Positions 1 through 8,836 of a stretch of DNA of 64,000 nucleotides are shown piece after piece. The notes below the pieces were generated by a model, which was not told the DNA's origin, searched no databases, and saw nothing but the letters and a program-made list of their open reading frames with translations. Positions within the stretch are counted from its first letter, which is position 1; each line of letters opens with the position of its first letter. The DNA comes from Brevibacillus sedimenti (GTDB lineage: Bacteria > Bacillota > Bacilli > Brevibacillales > Brevibacillaceae). The translations under genes were made by a program, and so were the position numbers. The stretch covers positions 2,001,501 to 2,065,500 of the forward strand of contig NZ_CP064048.1 in NCBI RefSeq assembly GCF_020923495.1, written 5' to 3'.

Positions 1-2
1 AC

Positions 3-740
3 GCGTTTGTAGGCGAAAACCTGGGCAGCCAGGAAGAGCGGAGCGGCTGGTACACGCTGGAGGAGATGGCGGAGGGCACCTTTTCCGACCTGAACGTGGT
101 GATCCTGCGCAGGCGGCGGGAGAGTCCTGTCTGGCCGCTCGGCATCGCCGACGAAGCGTTTGCCCAGCGCAAGCCGGACAAAGGGCTGATTACAAAAAAG
201 GAAGTGCGCATACTCAGCCTGGCGCAGATGCAGCTTCACGTCAAAAGCGTCGTCTGGGACATCGGCACCTGCACCGGTTCGGTGGCGATTGAAGCGGCGC
301 GGATCGCCCGGGAAGGCGAGGTGTACGCGGTGGAAAAAAACGCGGACGATTTGGAAAACTGCCGCCAGAACATGGCCAGGTTCCGCACCGATTTCACCGT
401 CGTGCACGCCAGAGCGCCGGAGGGCCTGGAGCAGTTTCCCGATCCGGACGCGGTTTTTATCGGCGGCAGCGGCGGCGAACTGCGTGAGCTTTTGCGCGTA
501 TGCTGCAGCCGCTTGAGGCCAAACGGCCGGATCGTCGTCAATGCGGCCACGATCGAGACGCTGTACGCGGCGCTGCAGGCGTTTGCGGAGGAACACTTTG
601 AGACGGCGGTGACGCTGACGCAGCTGTCGCGCAGCAAGCCAATCCTGAACATGACCCGGTTCGAGGGGCTCAACCCCGTCTACATCATCACTGCCTGGGC
701 CAAACAGGAGGGGAGACAGAGAGGAGGAGACAGCGCATGA
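3..740 (+). CDS. cbiET: Cobalt-precorrin-6B/7 methylase-decarboxylase CbiET (CobL-like), 5'-truncated
   Basis: The reading frame is open from the first base, so the gene begins upstream of the window. The first codons read as the end of a CbiE methyltransferase domain ([12 protein letters not shown]). They are followed by a CbiT domain with the SAM-binding motif [15 protein letters not shown]. The fused CbiE-CbiT (CobL) enzyme methylates C5 and C15 of the corrin ring and decarboxylates the C12 acetate, in the cytoplasm. The ATG at 66 is internal and not the real start. The stop overlaps the next start (ATGA), so it is translationally coupled to cbiL. Only the 5' end is missing and the reading frame is intact. 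Confidence 0.93.
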   Translation, partial: AFVGENLGSQEERSGWYTLEEMAEGTFSDLNVVILRRRRESPVWPLGIADEAFAQRKPDKGLITKKEVRILSLAQMQLHVKSVVWDIGTCTGSVAIEAARIAREGEVYAVEKNADDLENCRQNMARFRTDFTVVHARAPEGLEQFPDPDAVFIGGSGGELRELLRVCCSRLRPNGRIVVNAATIETLYAALQAFAEEHFETAVTLTQLSRSKPILNMTRFEGLNPVYIITAWAKQEGRQRGGDSA

Positions 741-1453
741 GCGGGATTGGAACCCTGTACGGCATCGGCGTCGGCCCCGGCGATCCGGAGCTGATTACGG
801 TCAAGGCATTTCGCCTGCTGCAGCAGGCGCCGGTGGTCGCCTACCCGAAAAAGCGGATGGGCAGCAAAAGCTACGCCCACCAGATTGCAGAGTTGTACGT
901 CAAGCCTTCGGACGGCAAGGAGATGCTCGGACTGGTCTTTCCGATGACCAAGGACAAGGACGTGCTGGAGCGGGAGTGGGCCAACACAGTGAAGATTGTC
1001 TGGGAGCGGCTGCGCCAAGGCAAGGACGTCGCCTTTGTCACCGAGGGCGATCCGCTGTTTTACAGCACGTTTATTCACATGATGCGGGTGATGCAGGCGG
1101 CACATCCCGAGGTGCGGATCGTCTCCGTGCCGGGCGTCTCCTCGTTTCTCGGCGCCGCTTCCCGGCTCGGCCTGCCGCTTGCGGACGGCGATGAGCAGAT
1201 CGGCATCATTCCGGCCACGGACGACCGGGAGGCGATGCGACAGGCGCTGCTTTCGCACGACTGCGTCGTCTTTTTGAAGGTGGCCAAGGTGCTGCCGATG
1301 ATCATCGGGCTGCTGCGCGAGCTGGATCTCGTCGACAAGGCGGCCGTCGCCACGAAAGTGACCTCCGCCGAAGAAATGGTGTGGACGGACGTCCGCGAGC
1401 TGGAGCGGGCAGAGCTTGGTTACCTTACACTGATGGTGGTGAAAAGGACATGA
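737..1453 (+). CDS. cbiL: Precorrin-2 C20-methyltransferase
   Basis: A 238-residue SAM-dependent tetrapyrrole methylase. The N-terminal [16 protein letters not shown] motif is the family hallmark. The second conserved block, [11 protein letters not shown], and the PGVSSF block match CbiL/CobI rather than the shorter CbiF or SUMT types. It adds the C20 methyl group to (cobalt-)precorrin-2 during corrin ring synthesis. It starts inside the end of cbiET (ATGA) and its stop overlaps cbiF by four bases, so it is mid-operon. The length is normal for the family. Whether the substrate carries cobalt depends on the anaerobic route, which the neighbouring cbiG supports. Confidence 0.92.
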   Translation: MSGIGTLYGIGVGPGDPELITVKAFRLLQQAPVVAYPKKRMGSKSYAHQIAELYVKPSDGKEMLGLVFPMTKDKDVLEREWANTVKIVWERLRQGKDVAFVTEGDPLFYSTFIHMMRVMQAAHPEVRIVSVPGVSSFLGAASRLGLPLADGDEQIGIIPATDDREAMRQALLSHDCVVFLKVAKVLPMIIGLLRELDLVDKAAVATKVTSAEEMVWTDVRELERAELGYLTLMVVKRT

Positions 1454-2232
1454 AACTGTACATCGTGGGAGCGGGTCCTGGCGATCCCGATCTGATTACC
1501 GTAAAAGGGCTGAAACTGCTGCAGCAGGCGGATGTCGTCCTCTACACCGACTCGCTCGTCAGCGGCGAACTGGCGGCTAAGGCCAAGCCGGGCGCGGAAA
1601 TCCTGCAAAGCTCCGGCATGGCACTGGAAGAAATGGTGGACTTGATGGTCGACCGCGTCCGCCAGGGGAAAACAGTGGTCCGGCTGCACACCGGCGACCC
1701 GTCCGTCTACGGCGCGACGATGGAGCAGATCGCTCTCCTGAAACAGGCGGGCATAGACGTGGAGATCGTGCCGGGTGTCAGCTCCGTCTTTGCCGCGGCG
1801 GCGGCGCTGGGGGCGGAATTGACCATCCCCGAGCTGACGCAGACGCTGATCCTCACCAGGGCGGAGGGGCGCACTCCGGTGCCGGAACGGGAAAAGCTGC
1901 GTGCGCTGGCGGAGCATCACTGCACGATCGCCCTGTTTTTGAGCGCCACCCTGACGAAAAAAGTGGTCCGCGAGCTGACGGAAGCTGGCTGGAGCGAAGA
2001 CACGCCGGTGGCGGTGGTGCAGCGGGCAAGCTGGCCGGACCAGGTGATCGTCCGCACCACGCTGAAAGATCTGGACGAAGAGATGGCCAAGCACGGCATC
2101 CGCTCGCACGCGATGATTCTGGCCGGCTGGGCGCTTGACCCGTCGCTACACGAAAAGAGCAGGCAGCACCGCTCCAGGCTGTACGACAAATCCTTTACCC
2201 ATGGGTACAGAAAAGGTGTGACAGAGGGATGA
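1450..2232 (+). CDS. cbiF: Cobalt-precorrin-4 C11-methyltransferase
   Basis: A 260-residue tetrapyrrole methylase that methylates C11 of precorrin-4. Starting at the ATG at 1450 gives the canonical N-terminus [20 protein letters not shown]. The longer upstream reading frame is rejected because the methylase fold begins exactly here and this ATG overlaps the cbiL stop. The motifs RLHTGDPSVYGA and PGVSSVFAAAA fit CbiF/CobM. The C-terminus carries a short basic tail, HGYRKGVTEG, as in other CbiF proteins. Its stop overlaps cbiG by four bases. Confidence 0.92.
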   Translation: MKLYIVGAGPGDPDLITVKGLKLLQQADVVLYTDSLVSGELAAKAKPGAEILQSSGMALEEMVDLMVDRVRQGKTVVRLHTGDPSVYGATMEQIALLKQAGIDVEIVPGVSSVFAAAAALGAELTIPELTQTLILTRAEGRTPVPEREKLRALAEHHCTIALFLSATLTKKVVRELTEAGWSEDTPVAVVQRASWPDQVIVRTTLKDLDEEMAKHGIRSHAMILAGWALDPSLHEKSRQHRSRLYDKSFTHGYRKGVTEG

Positions 2233-3395
2233 TCATCGAATTGACGGAAGGAGAGATTCCCGCCATCCGGCAGAAAGGGGAGTACGCGATCATCGCCATC
2301 ACCAAGCACGGTGTGGAGATGGCGCGCCGGCTCTACGCGTCGTTTCCGGGGACGGATCTCTACTACATGAGCAAGTTTGCCAAGGGCGACGAGGAAGCAA
2401 AGGGCATCCAGCTGTTTTCCGGCAGCGTTCGCCTGCTGTTTCCCGCGCTTTGGCCGGCCTACAAGGGACTGATCGTGATTATCTCGCTCGGTGCCGTCGT
2501 GCGAATGATCGCACCGCTATTGACGGACAAAAAGACCGATCCCGGTGTGGTGGTGATCGACGACAAGGGAGAACATGTGATCAGCGTGCTGTCCGGACAC
2601 CTCGGCGGCGCTAACGAACTGGCGCGGGAAGTGGCTGCGGTGATGGGAGCGCGGCCGGTGATCACGACCGCCTCCGACGTGCAGAAGACGATCCCTGTCG
2701 ACCTGTTTGGCCGCCGTTTTGGCTGGGAGTGGGAGTCCGCAGATAAGCTAACCCCGGTCAGCGCCTCCGTGGTCAATGAGGAACGCGTCGCCGTAGTGCA
2801 GGAGTCGGGGGAGCGGAACTGGTGGATGCACGACACGCCGATGCCCCCCAACATTCGGGTGTACGAGACCATACCGGATGCGCTGGCTGACCGGCCGCAA
2901 GCGGCGCTGGTGGTGACGCACCGTCTGCTTACCCGCGAGGAACAAGCCATTTTGGACAACGGGGTCCTGTACCGGCCCAAGGTGATTGTGCTCGGCATCG
3001 GCTGCAACCGCGGCACGTCGGCGGAAGAGATCGAGGCGGTGATCAAGGAAACGCTGGAGGAGCTGCAATTCTCCGTGAAGAGCGTCAAGGCGGTGGCCAC
3101 GATCGACTTGAAAAAGGATGAAGCAGGTCTGATCGCCGTGTGTGAAAAATACGGCTGGCCGTTTGTCTGGTATGCGCCGGATGAGCTGAACCGCGTGCCG
3201 ATGGAGGAGCCGTCGGACACGGTGTTCAAGTACACCGGCGCGTACGGGGTGAGCGAACCGGCGGCCAAGCTGTACGCGGGCGTGGAGAAACTGGTGCTGA
3301 CCAAGAAAAAATCGGGCAACGTCACCATATCTGTGGGACTGATGCCGTACGGCGAGGAGGGACGTCCATGCGTGCCAACCACCGCCGGATCGTGA
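2229..3395 (+). CDS. cbiG: Cobalt-precorrin-5A hydrolase
   Basis: A 388-residue protein with the central CbiG block SLGAVVRMIAPLLTDKKTDPGVVVID, followed by GHLGGANELA and a C-terminal domain starting near VLGIGCNRGTSAEEIE. CbiG opens the delta-lactone of cobalt-precorrin-5A and releases acetaldehyde, a step specific to the anaerobic (early cobalt insertion) route. The three domains are in the normal order: N-terminal to about residue 120, linker, C-terminal from about 255. The ATG overlaps the cbiF stop. The 3' end overlaps the start of cbiA by 28 bases, which is longer than the other joints in the operon. Confidence 0.9.
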   Translation: MIIELTEGEIPAIRQKGEYAIIAITKHGVEMARRLYASFPGTDLYYMSKFAKGDEEAKGIQLFSGSVRLLFPALWPAYKGLIVIISLGAVVRMIAPLLTDKKTDPGVVVIDDKGEHVISVLSGHLGGANELAREVAAVMGARPVITTASDVQKTIPVDLFGRRFGWEWESADKLTPVSASVVNEERVAVVQESGERNWWMHDTPMPPNIRVYETIPDALADRPQAALVVTHRLLTREEQAILDNGVLYRPKVIVLGIGCNRGTSAEEIEAVIKETLEELQFSVKSVKAVATIDLKKDEAGLIAVCEKYGWPFVWYAPDELNRVPMEEPSDTVFKYTGAYGVSEPAAKLYAGVEKLVLTKKKSGNVTISVGLMPYGEEGRPCVPTTAGS

Positions 3396-4756
3396 TCGCC
3401 GGAACGGGCAGCGGTGCCGGCAAGACGACCGTCACCATCGGCCTGATGGCGGCCTTGAAGAAAAAAGGGTACGTCGTCCAGGGATTCAAGTGCGGCCCGG
3501 ATTACATCGACCCGACCTACCACACGGCAGTGACAGGAAGGGTGTCGCGAAACCTGGACAGTTGGATGCTGCCGCACGACACCGTCCGGGAGATTTTTGC
3601 CCGTGGTTCGGAAGGGGCGGACATCGCCGTGATCGAGGGCGTGATGGGCATGTACGACGGCAAGGAGCCGACCAGCGACCGGGGCAGCACGGCGGAAATC
3701 AGCCTGCTGACGGCATCGCCCGTGCTGCTGGTGGTCAACTGCCAGAGCATGGCCCGCAGCGCGGCAGCCATCGTCAAGGGCTTTCAAATGCTCAACCCGC
3801 AGGTGAAGATCGTCGGCGTGATCGCAAACAAAGCGGGCAGCGAGGGGCACTTTCAGATCATCAAGGCTGCCGTCGAGCAGGAGTGCGGCGTGCCGGTCGT
3901 GGGCTACCTCAGGCGGGAGGACGGCCTGGAAATCCCCGAACGCCATCTCGGCCTGGTGCCGTCGGTGGAACGGGGCGAACTGCAGCCGCTGTTTGACCGT
4001 CTGGCCGAACGGGTGGCGGAGTCTGTGGATGTAGACCGCATCTGGGAGCTGGCGCAGGCAGAACCGTTTTCTGCGGAGCGGAAGCTGTTTGCTCCCGTCC
4101 CCTTAGTTCCCAAAGAGAAGCGGGTGAAGATCGCCGTCGCCAGGGACGCGGCATTCCACTTTTACTATCCGGAAAACCTGGAGCTGCTGGAGGCAAACGG
4201 AGCGGAACTTCTCTCTTTCTCCCCGCTGGCTGGCGAGCCCGTGCCGCAGGAGGCGGACGGCCTCTATATCGGCGGCGGGTTTCCCGAGGAGTTTGCCGCC
4301 GAGCTGTCGCGCAGCCGGACGGTGTTGGAGTCGATCCGCCGGGCTGTGCGCGATGGACTGCCGACGCTGGCGGAGTGCGGCGGATTCATGTACCTGACCG
4401 ATGCGATCGTGACGACGGACGGACACACCTACCCGATGGCCGGAATCATCCCCGGCGCGGTGACGATGCAGAAACGGCTGGCCGCGCTCGGCTACCGGGA
4501 GGTGCAGGGGACAGCGGAAAACTTCCTGATCGGCCCGGACGAACTCGTCCATGGGCACGAGTTTCACTACTCCACGTTTGCGCCTGAACACACGATGCCG
4601 TACGCGTATCAGACAAAGGGACTGCGCGGCACGAAACCGGAGGGGTACGCCCGCGGCAATCTGGTGGCCGGCTACACCCATCTGCACTTCGCTTCCAACC
4701 CCGCCCTGCCCAAGCGCTGGGTGGAGCGGTGTCGGGAGGTGAAGGCGCGTGGCTAA
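3368..4756 (+). CDS. cbiA: Cobyrinic acid a,c-diamide synthase
   Basis: A 462-residue ATP- and glutamine-dependent amidase that amidates the a and c acetate side chains of cobyrinic acid. The P-loop GTGSGAGKTT lies near residues 13-22. The class I glutamine amidotransferase domain fills the C-terminal half, with the nucleophile Cys337 in LAECGGFMYL and the conserved His in GYTHLHF near the end. The start ATG lies 28 bases inside cbiG, preceded by a GGAGGGA ribosome-binding site. It overlaps cbiP by eight bases. Length and motif order are typical. Confidence 0.93.
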   Translation: MRANHRRIVIAGTGSGAGKTTVTIGLMAALKKKGYVVQGFKCGPDYIDPTYHTAVTGRVSRNLDSWMLPHDTVREIFARGSEGADIAVIEGVMGMYDGKEPTSDRGSTAEISLLTASPVLLVVNCQSMARSAAAIVKGFQMLNPQVKIVGVIANKAGSEGHFQIIKAAVEQECGVPVVGYLRREDGLEIPERHLGLVPSVERGELQPLFDRLAERVAESVDVDRIWELAQAEPFSAERKLFAPVPLVPKEKRVKIAVARDAAFHFYYPENLELLEANGAELLSFSPLAGEPVPQEADGLYIGGGFPEEFAAELSRSRTVLESIRRAVRDGLPTLAECGGFMYLTDAIVTTDGHTYPMAGIIPGAVTMQKRLAALGYREVQGTAENFLIGPDELVHGHEFHYSTFAPEHTMPYAYQTKGLRGTKPEGYARGNLVAGYTHLHFASNPALPKRWVERCREVKARG

Positions 4757-6266
4757 GGCATTGCCGCTAATGATTCAGGGAACCAGTTCTGACGCCGGGA
4801 AGAGCGTGCTGGCGACGGCCTTTTGCCGCATCTTTGCCCAGGACGGCTACAAGACAGCTCCTTTCAAATCGCAAAACATGGCGCTCAACTCCTACGTCAC
4901 CCTGGACGGCAAGGAGATCGGACGGGCGCAGGGCGTGCAGGCGGAGGCGGCCGGCATCGTCGCCACCACCGACATGAATCCGATCCTGATCAAGCCGACC
5001 AGGGACGCGGAATCGCAGATTGTGGTCGATGGCGAACCGTACGCCAACATGAAGGCGCTCGCCTACCGCAGCGATTTTTTTGAGGAGGGACTGCGCGTGA
5101 TCCGGGAAGCGTACGGCCGGCTGGCTGCTGCGTACGAGCGGATCGTGATCGAGGGAGCGGGCAGTCCGGCCGAGGTCAACCTGAACGATCGGGAATTGGT
5201 CAACATGCGGGTGGCTCGCCTCGCCAACGCGCCGGTCATCCTGGTGGCCGACATCGAACGGGGCGGCGTCTTCGCCAGCCTGGTAGGTACGCTGCAATTG
5301 CTGGAGCCGCAGGATCGGGAGCGGGTGATCGGCGTGATCATCAACCGGTTTCGCGGCGATTTGTCCCTGCTCAAGCCGGGGCTGGACTGGTTTGAACAGT
5401 ATACGGGCAAACCGGTGCTGGGCGTCGTTCCGTTCATTCCCGACCTGTGGATCGACGCGGAGGATTCGCTCATCCTGCACCGCTACCAGGGGCAAACGGA
5501 AACGGCCCGGGAGATTGATGTCGCCGTGATCCGCTATCCGCGCATTTCCAACTTTACCGACGCCGATCCGTTTTTCGTCGAGCCGGACTGCACCGTGCGC
5601 TATGTCTCCCGGCCGGAAGAGCTGGGGCAGCCCGATCTGATTCTGCTCCCCGGCAGCAAAAACACGCTGGAAGACCTCTTGTTCCTGCGTAAGACGGGTT
5701 TGGAGCGGGCAATTCTCGCGCTGCATGAGGCAGGACGCTCGTATCTGGTCGGCCTGTGCGGCGGCTATCAGATGCTGGGCCGGACGATCAACGACCCGGA
5801 CGGGGTGGAATCCCCGCGTCAATCGGTGGAAGGCATGGGCTTGATCCCGATGACGACCACGCTGGAGCGGCGCAAGATCACCGTTCAGAGCAGCGGCGAA
5901 GCGTCATTTGCAGGCCGGCGGATTCGGCTGGAGGGATACGAAATCCACATGGGGCGTTCCGTATTTGCCGACGGGGCGGCTCCGTTCATCCGGCTTGCCG
6001 ATCGCGCCGAGGGGTTTTATGATCCCAAGCGGCGGGTGCTCGGCACGTATCTGCACGGATTGTTTCACAACGATGAATTCCGCTGGATGCTGCTCGATGA
6101 GCTGCGCGCACGGAAGGGACTGGCGCCGCTTGGCGAACGGCCGTCATTTGTCGCGCTGCGGGAACGCGGCTTCGACCTGCTGGCCGACTGCGTCAGGAGA
6201 CACGTGCGGCTGGATCTGATCGAGGAGCAGATGAGAGCGTTTCAGGAAAATGGGGTGAGAAAATGA
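4749..6266 (+). CDS. cbiP: Cobyric acid synthase
   Basis: A 505-residue enzyme that amidates the b, d, e and g side chains of adenosyl-cobyrinate a,c-diamide. The N-terminal dethiobiotin-synthetase-like domain contains GTSSDAGKSVLATAF. The triad-type amidotransferase domain has the nucleophile Cys337 in GLCGGYQML and a His in GTYLHGLFHN. A GTG start is used because it overlaps the end of cbiA and gives the expected N-terminus AKALPLMIQGTSSD. It overlaps cobT by four bases. CobQ is an alternative gene name for the same enzyme. Confidence 0.93.
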   Translation: MAKALPLMIQGTSSDAGKSVLATAFCRIFAQDGYKTAPFKSQNMALNSYVTLDGKEIGRAQGVQAEAAGIVATTDMNPILIKPTRDAESQIVVDGEPYANMKALAYRSDFFEEGLRVIREAYGRLAAAYERIVIEGAGSPAEVNLNDRELVNMRVARLANAPVILVADIERGGVFASLVGTLQLLEPQDRERVIGVIINRFRGDLSLLKPGLDWFEQYTGKPVLGVVPFIPDLWIDAEDSLILHRYQGQTETAREIDVAVIRYPRISNFTDADPFFVEPDCTVRYVSRPEELGQPDLILLPGSKNTLEDLLFLRKTGLERAILALHEAGRSYLVGLCGGYQMLGRTINDPDGVESPRQSVEGMGLIPMTTTLERRKITVQSSGEASFAGRRIRLEGYEIHMGRSVFADGAAPFIRLADRAEGFYDPKRRVLGTYLHGLFHNDEFRWMLLDELRARKGLAPLGERPSFVALRERGFDLLADCVRRHVRLDLIEEQMRAFQENGVRK

Positions 6267-7315
6267 ACACAAACAGGACACAACCGTATGGAAAAATAGA
6301 ACCGCTGAACGAAGCGGCTGCGATCGAGGCCAGACGCCGCGTGGATCAGCTGACAAAACCGCTGGGCAGCCTGGGCCGGCTGGAAGAGCTGGCTGTCCGG
6401 CTGGCGGCGATGACGGGTAACGCGCTTCCTTCCGTAACGCCGCCCGGCGTGCTGGTCTTTGCCGCCGACCACGGCGTGGCCGCCGAAGGAGTCTCCGCTT
6501 ATCCGCAGGAAGTGACTGTCCAGATGGTCGCCAACTTCGCGGCCGGGGGAGCGGCGATCAACGTCTTTTCCCGCCAGATCGGAGCTCTGCTGCACGTGGT
6601 GGACGTGGGGGTGGCTGCCGATGTGAAAGTGCCTGGGGTGTGGCGAAAAAAAATCAGGCCCGGCACCGGCAACATGCTGCGGGAGGAGGCCATGACCCTG
6701 GATGAGGCGGAGCGTGCCATCCGAGTCGGCCTGGAGAGCGCCGAAGCGATCATCGACGAGGGAGCAAAGCTGTTGATCATCGGTGAGATGGGAATCGGAA
6801 ACACTACGGCCAGCAGCGCCCTGCTGGCGGCGCTTACCGGTGCGCAGCCGGACGAATTGGTGGGCCGTGGGACAGGTGTCGACGACGCGGCCTGGGAGCG
6901 GAAAAAAGCAGTCGTCAAACAGGCCCTCGACCGGCATCGCCCCGACCCGGATCGGCCGCTGGAGGCGCTGGCCAAAGTAGGCGGTCTGGAAATCGGCGCC
7001 ATGGCAGGAGCCGTGCTCGGAGCCGCGGCACGCCGCATCCCCGTGCTGGTGGACGGCTTCATCTCCACGGTGGCGGCACTGCTGGCCGTCCGTCTCAATC
7101 CGGGAGCGGCTGACTACCTGATTGCGGGCCACCGCTCCCAGGAACCGGGTCATCTCCACGCGCTCCGGGCACTGGGCATGGAGCCGCTGATCGACCTGGG
7201 CCTCAGGCTGGGAGAAGGAAGCGGGGCGGCGGTGGCGTTTCCGATCGTGGAGGCGGCCACCCGGATGATTCGGGAGATGGCGACATTTGAGTCGGCAGGG
7301 GTGAGCAATCGATGA
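6263..7315 (+). CDS. cobT: Nicotinate-nucleotide:dimethylbenzimidazole phosphoribosyltransferase
   Basis: A 350-residue enzyme that makes alpha-ribazole phosphate for the lower ligand of cobalamin. Seen motifs are FAADHGVAAEGVSAYPQEVT, the phosphate-binding loop GEMGIGNTTASSAL, and the C-terminal GLRLGEGSGAAVAFPI, which includes the catalytic Glu region. The length is normal. It starts within the cbiP stop (ATGA) and its stop overlaps cobA by four bases. Its presence late in a corrin ring operon suggests that the complete cofactor is assembled, although cobU, cobS and cbiB/cobD are not in the window. Confidence 0.94.
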   Translation: MNTNRTQPYGKIEPLNEAAAIEARRRVDQLTKPLGSLGRLEELAVRLAAMTGNALPSVTPPGVLVFAADHGVAAEGVSAYPQEVTVQMVANFAAGGAAINVFSRQIGALLHVVDVGVAADVKVPGVWRKKIRPGTGNMLREEAMTLDEAERAIRVGLESAEAIIDEGAKLLIIGEMGIGNTTASSALLAALTGAQPDELVGRGTGVDDAAWERKKAVVKQALDRHRPDPDRPLEALAKVGGLEIGAMAGAVLGAAARRIPVLVDGFISTVAALLAVRLNPGAADYLIAGHRSQEPGHLHALRALGMEPLIDLGLRLGEGSGAAVAFPIVEAATRMIREMATFESAGVSNR

Positions 7316-8070
7316 CGCAGCGCGGCAAGGTGTACCTTGTCGGTGCGGGCCCGGGCGATCCCAAGCTGATCACCGTCAAAGGGCTGGAGTGTTTGCGTGC
7401 GGCGGATGTCGTCATCTACGACCGCTTGGCCAATCCGGCGCTGTTGGAGCACGTCCGGGAAGACGCCGAGCGCATCTACTGCGGCAAACTGCCGCACAAC
7501 CACACCATGCGGCAGGAGGCGATCAACGAGCTGCTGGCGGAAAAGGCGTTGGAGGGCAAAACGGTCGTCCGGCTCAAGGGCGGTGATCCGTGCGTGTTTG
7601 GCCGGGTTGGTGAAGAAGCGGAGCATTTGGCGCAAAGGGGCGTTCCGTTTGAAATCGTTCCCGGCGTTACGGCCGGCATCGCCGCTCCCGCCTACGCCGG
7701 CATCCCGGTCACGCATCGGGAGCACGGCTCTTCCTTTGCCATGGTGACCGGGCACTTGAGCGGCGGCAAATCGGCAGAGGAGGAGGAAAGGTGGCGGGCG
7801 CTGGCACGCGGCGTGGACACAGTCGCCTTTTACATGGGGATTGCCAATCTGCCGCTGATTTGTGCCCGGCTCCTGGAACATGGACGCCGGCCGGACACGC
7901 CCGTCGCCGTGATCGCCAGGGGGACGCTGCCGGAGCAGGCGACAGTGACCGGGAGTCTGGCCACCATCGTGGAAACAGTCCAGCGCCACCCTGGCATCTC
8001 CAACCCCGCGATCATTCTGGTCGGAGACGTGGTACAATTGCGGGAGAAGATCAAGTGGTTCGAGGAGTGA
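7312..8070 (+). CDS. cobA: Uroporphyrinogen-III C-methyltransferase
   Basis: A 252-residue SUMT that methylates C2 and C7 of uroporphyrinogen III to give precorrin-2, the branch point to sirohaem and cobalamin. Diagnostic motifs are VGAGPGDPKLITVKG, DVVIYDRLANP, RLKGGDPCVFGRVGEEAE and PGVTAGIAAPAYAGIPVTHR. It lacks a fused HemD or CysG domain. It sits just upstream of the precorrin-2 dehydrogenase, so the two make a mini sirohaem/precorrin-2 module at the end of the cobalamin operon. Confidence 0.94.
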   Translation: MTQRGKVYLVGAGPGDPKLITVKGLECLRAADVVIYDRLANPALLEHVREDAERIYCGKLPHNHTMRQEAINELLAEKALEGKTVVRLKGGDPCVFGRVGEEAEHLAQRGVPFEIVPGVTAGIAAPAYAGIPVTHREHGSSFAMVTGHLSGGKSAEEEERWRALARGVDTVAFYMGIANLPLICARLLEHGRRPDTPVAVIARGTLPEQATVTGSLATIVETVQRHPGISNPAIILVGDVVQLREKIKWFEE

Positions 8071-8076
8071 GGCAGG

Positions 8077-8715
8077 GTGCGGCTCTACCCGATGATGGCG
8101 AATCTGCGGGACAAACAGTGTCTTGTCGTCGGTGGAGGACGTGTGGCGGAGCGAAAGATTGGCGGCCTGCTGAACACAGGAGCCGTCGTCACGGTCGTCA
8201 GTCCCGCCTGCACGCCGACAGTCCAGTCGTGGGCGGAAGCGGGGCGCATTACGCTGCACCGCCGCCGGTTTGACCCTGACGACGTGCGGGACGCGGTCGT
8301 GGTGATCGCAGCCACGGACGATCCCGGCGTCAATCTGGCCGTTCACCGGGCGTGCGGCTCGCACCAGTGGGTCAACATTGTGGACCGCCCCGACTTGTGC
8401 ACGTTTACCGTCCCGTCCGTGGTGGAGCGGGGCGACTTGCAGATCGCCATATCCACGGGCGGACACAACCCCGGTCTGGCAAAAAAACTGCGCCGGCAGT
8501 TGGAGGAGCAGTTCGGTCCGGAGTACGCAGAATACACAGCCTTTTTGGGCGCGATGCGGGACAGGGTGCTCGCGCTCGGACTGGACGAGACACAGCGCCG
8601 GGCCGTTCTGGCCGAACTGCTGGACGACCGCTTCCTGCGGTTGACTGCGGCGGGAGAGACAAAGCGGCGCGATCAGGAAGCGGAGCAGGTGTTCCGAACC
8701 CTGGGGAAACCTTGA
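8077..8715 (+). CDS. sirC: Precorrin-2 dehydrogenase (CysG N-terminal / Met8-like)
   Basis: A 212-residue NAD-dependent dehydrogenase that oxidises precorrin-2 to sirohydrochlorin. The N-terminal Rossmann motif is VVGGGRVAERKIGGLL. The domain continues with AATDDPGVNLAVHRAC, VNIVDRPDLCTFTVPSVV and STGGHNPGLAKKLRRQLE, all typical of CysG/Met8/SirC proteins. A GTG start at 8077 is six bases after the cobA stop. A separate chelatase is not present here. It is the last gene of the operon, followed directly by a terminator hairpin. Confidence 0.9.
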   Translation: MRLYPMMANLRDKQCLVVGGGRVAERKIGGLLNTGAVVTVVSPACTPTVQSWAEAGRITLHRRRFDPDDVRDAVVVIAATDDPGVNLAVHRACGSHQWVNIVDRPDLCTFTVPSVVERGDLQIAISTGGHNPGLAKKLRRQLEEQFGPEYAEYTAFLGAMRDRVLALGLDETQRRAVLAELLDDRFLRLTAAGETKRRDQEAEQVFRTLGKP

Positions 8716-8726
8716 ATGAAATCTCG

Positions 8727-8766
8727 TGAACCGGAAGCCCGGACAACGGGTGTTCCGGTTCTTTTG
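8727..8766 (+). terminator. Rho-independent terminator of the cobalamin operon
   Basis: The arms GAACCGGAA and TTCCGGTTC pair around an inner CCCG/CGGG stem, followed by a T-rich run (CTTTTGCTTTTT). It lies 12 bases after the sirC stop. A longer in-frame extension of the next gene would run across it, which is one reason to reject that extension. Confidence 0.8.
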
Positions 8767-8836
8767 CTTTTTCCGGCCAAAGTTGTATAATTTTAGCGAT
8801 ATCTGTTTCATTTCGCAACATATTGGGGGCAAGAAC

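Noticed and set aside
8726-8836. Possible N-terminal extension of the PrpR-like regulator
   Set aside because: It would begin inside the terminator of the cobalamin operon; the ATG at 8837 has its own ribosome-binding site and begins the PrpR_N domain.
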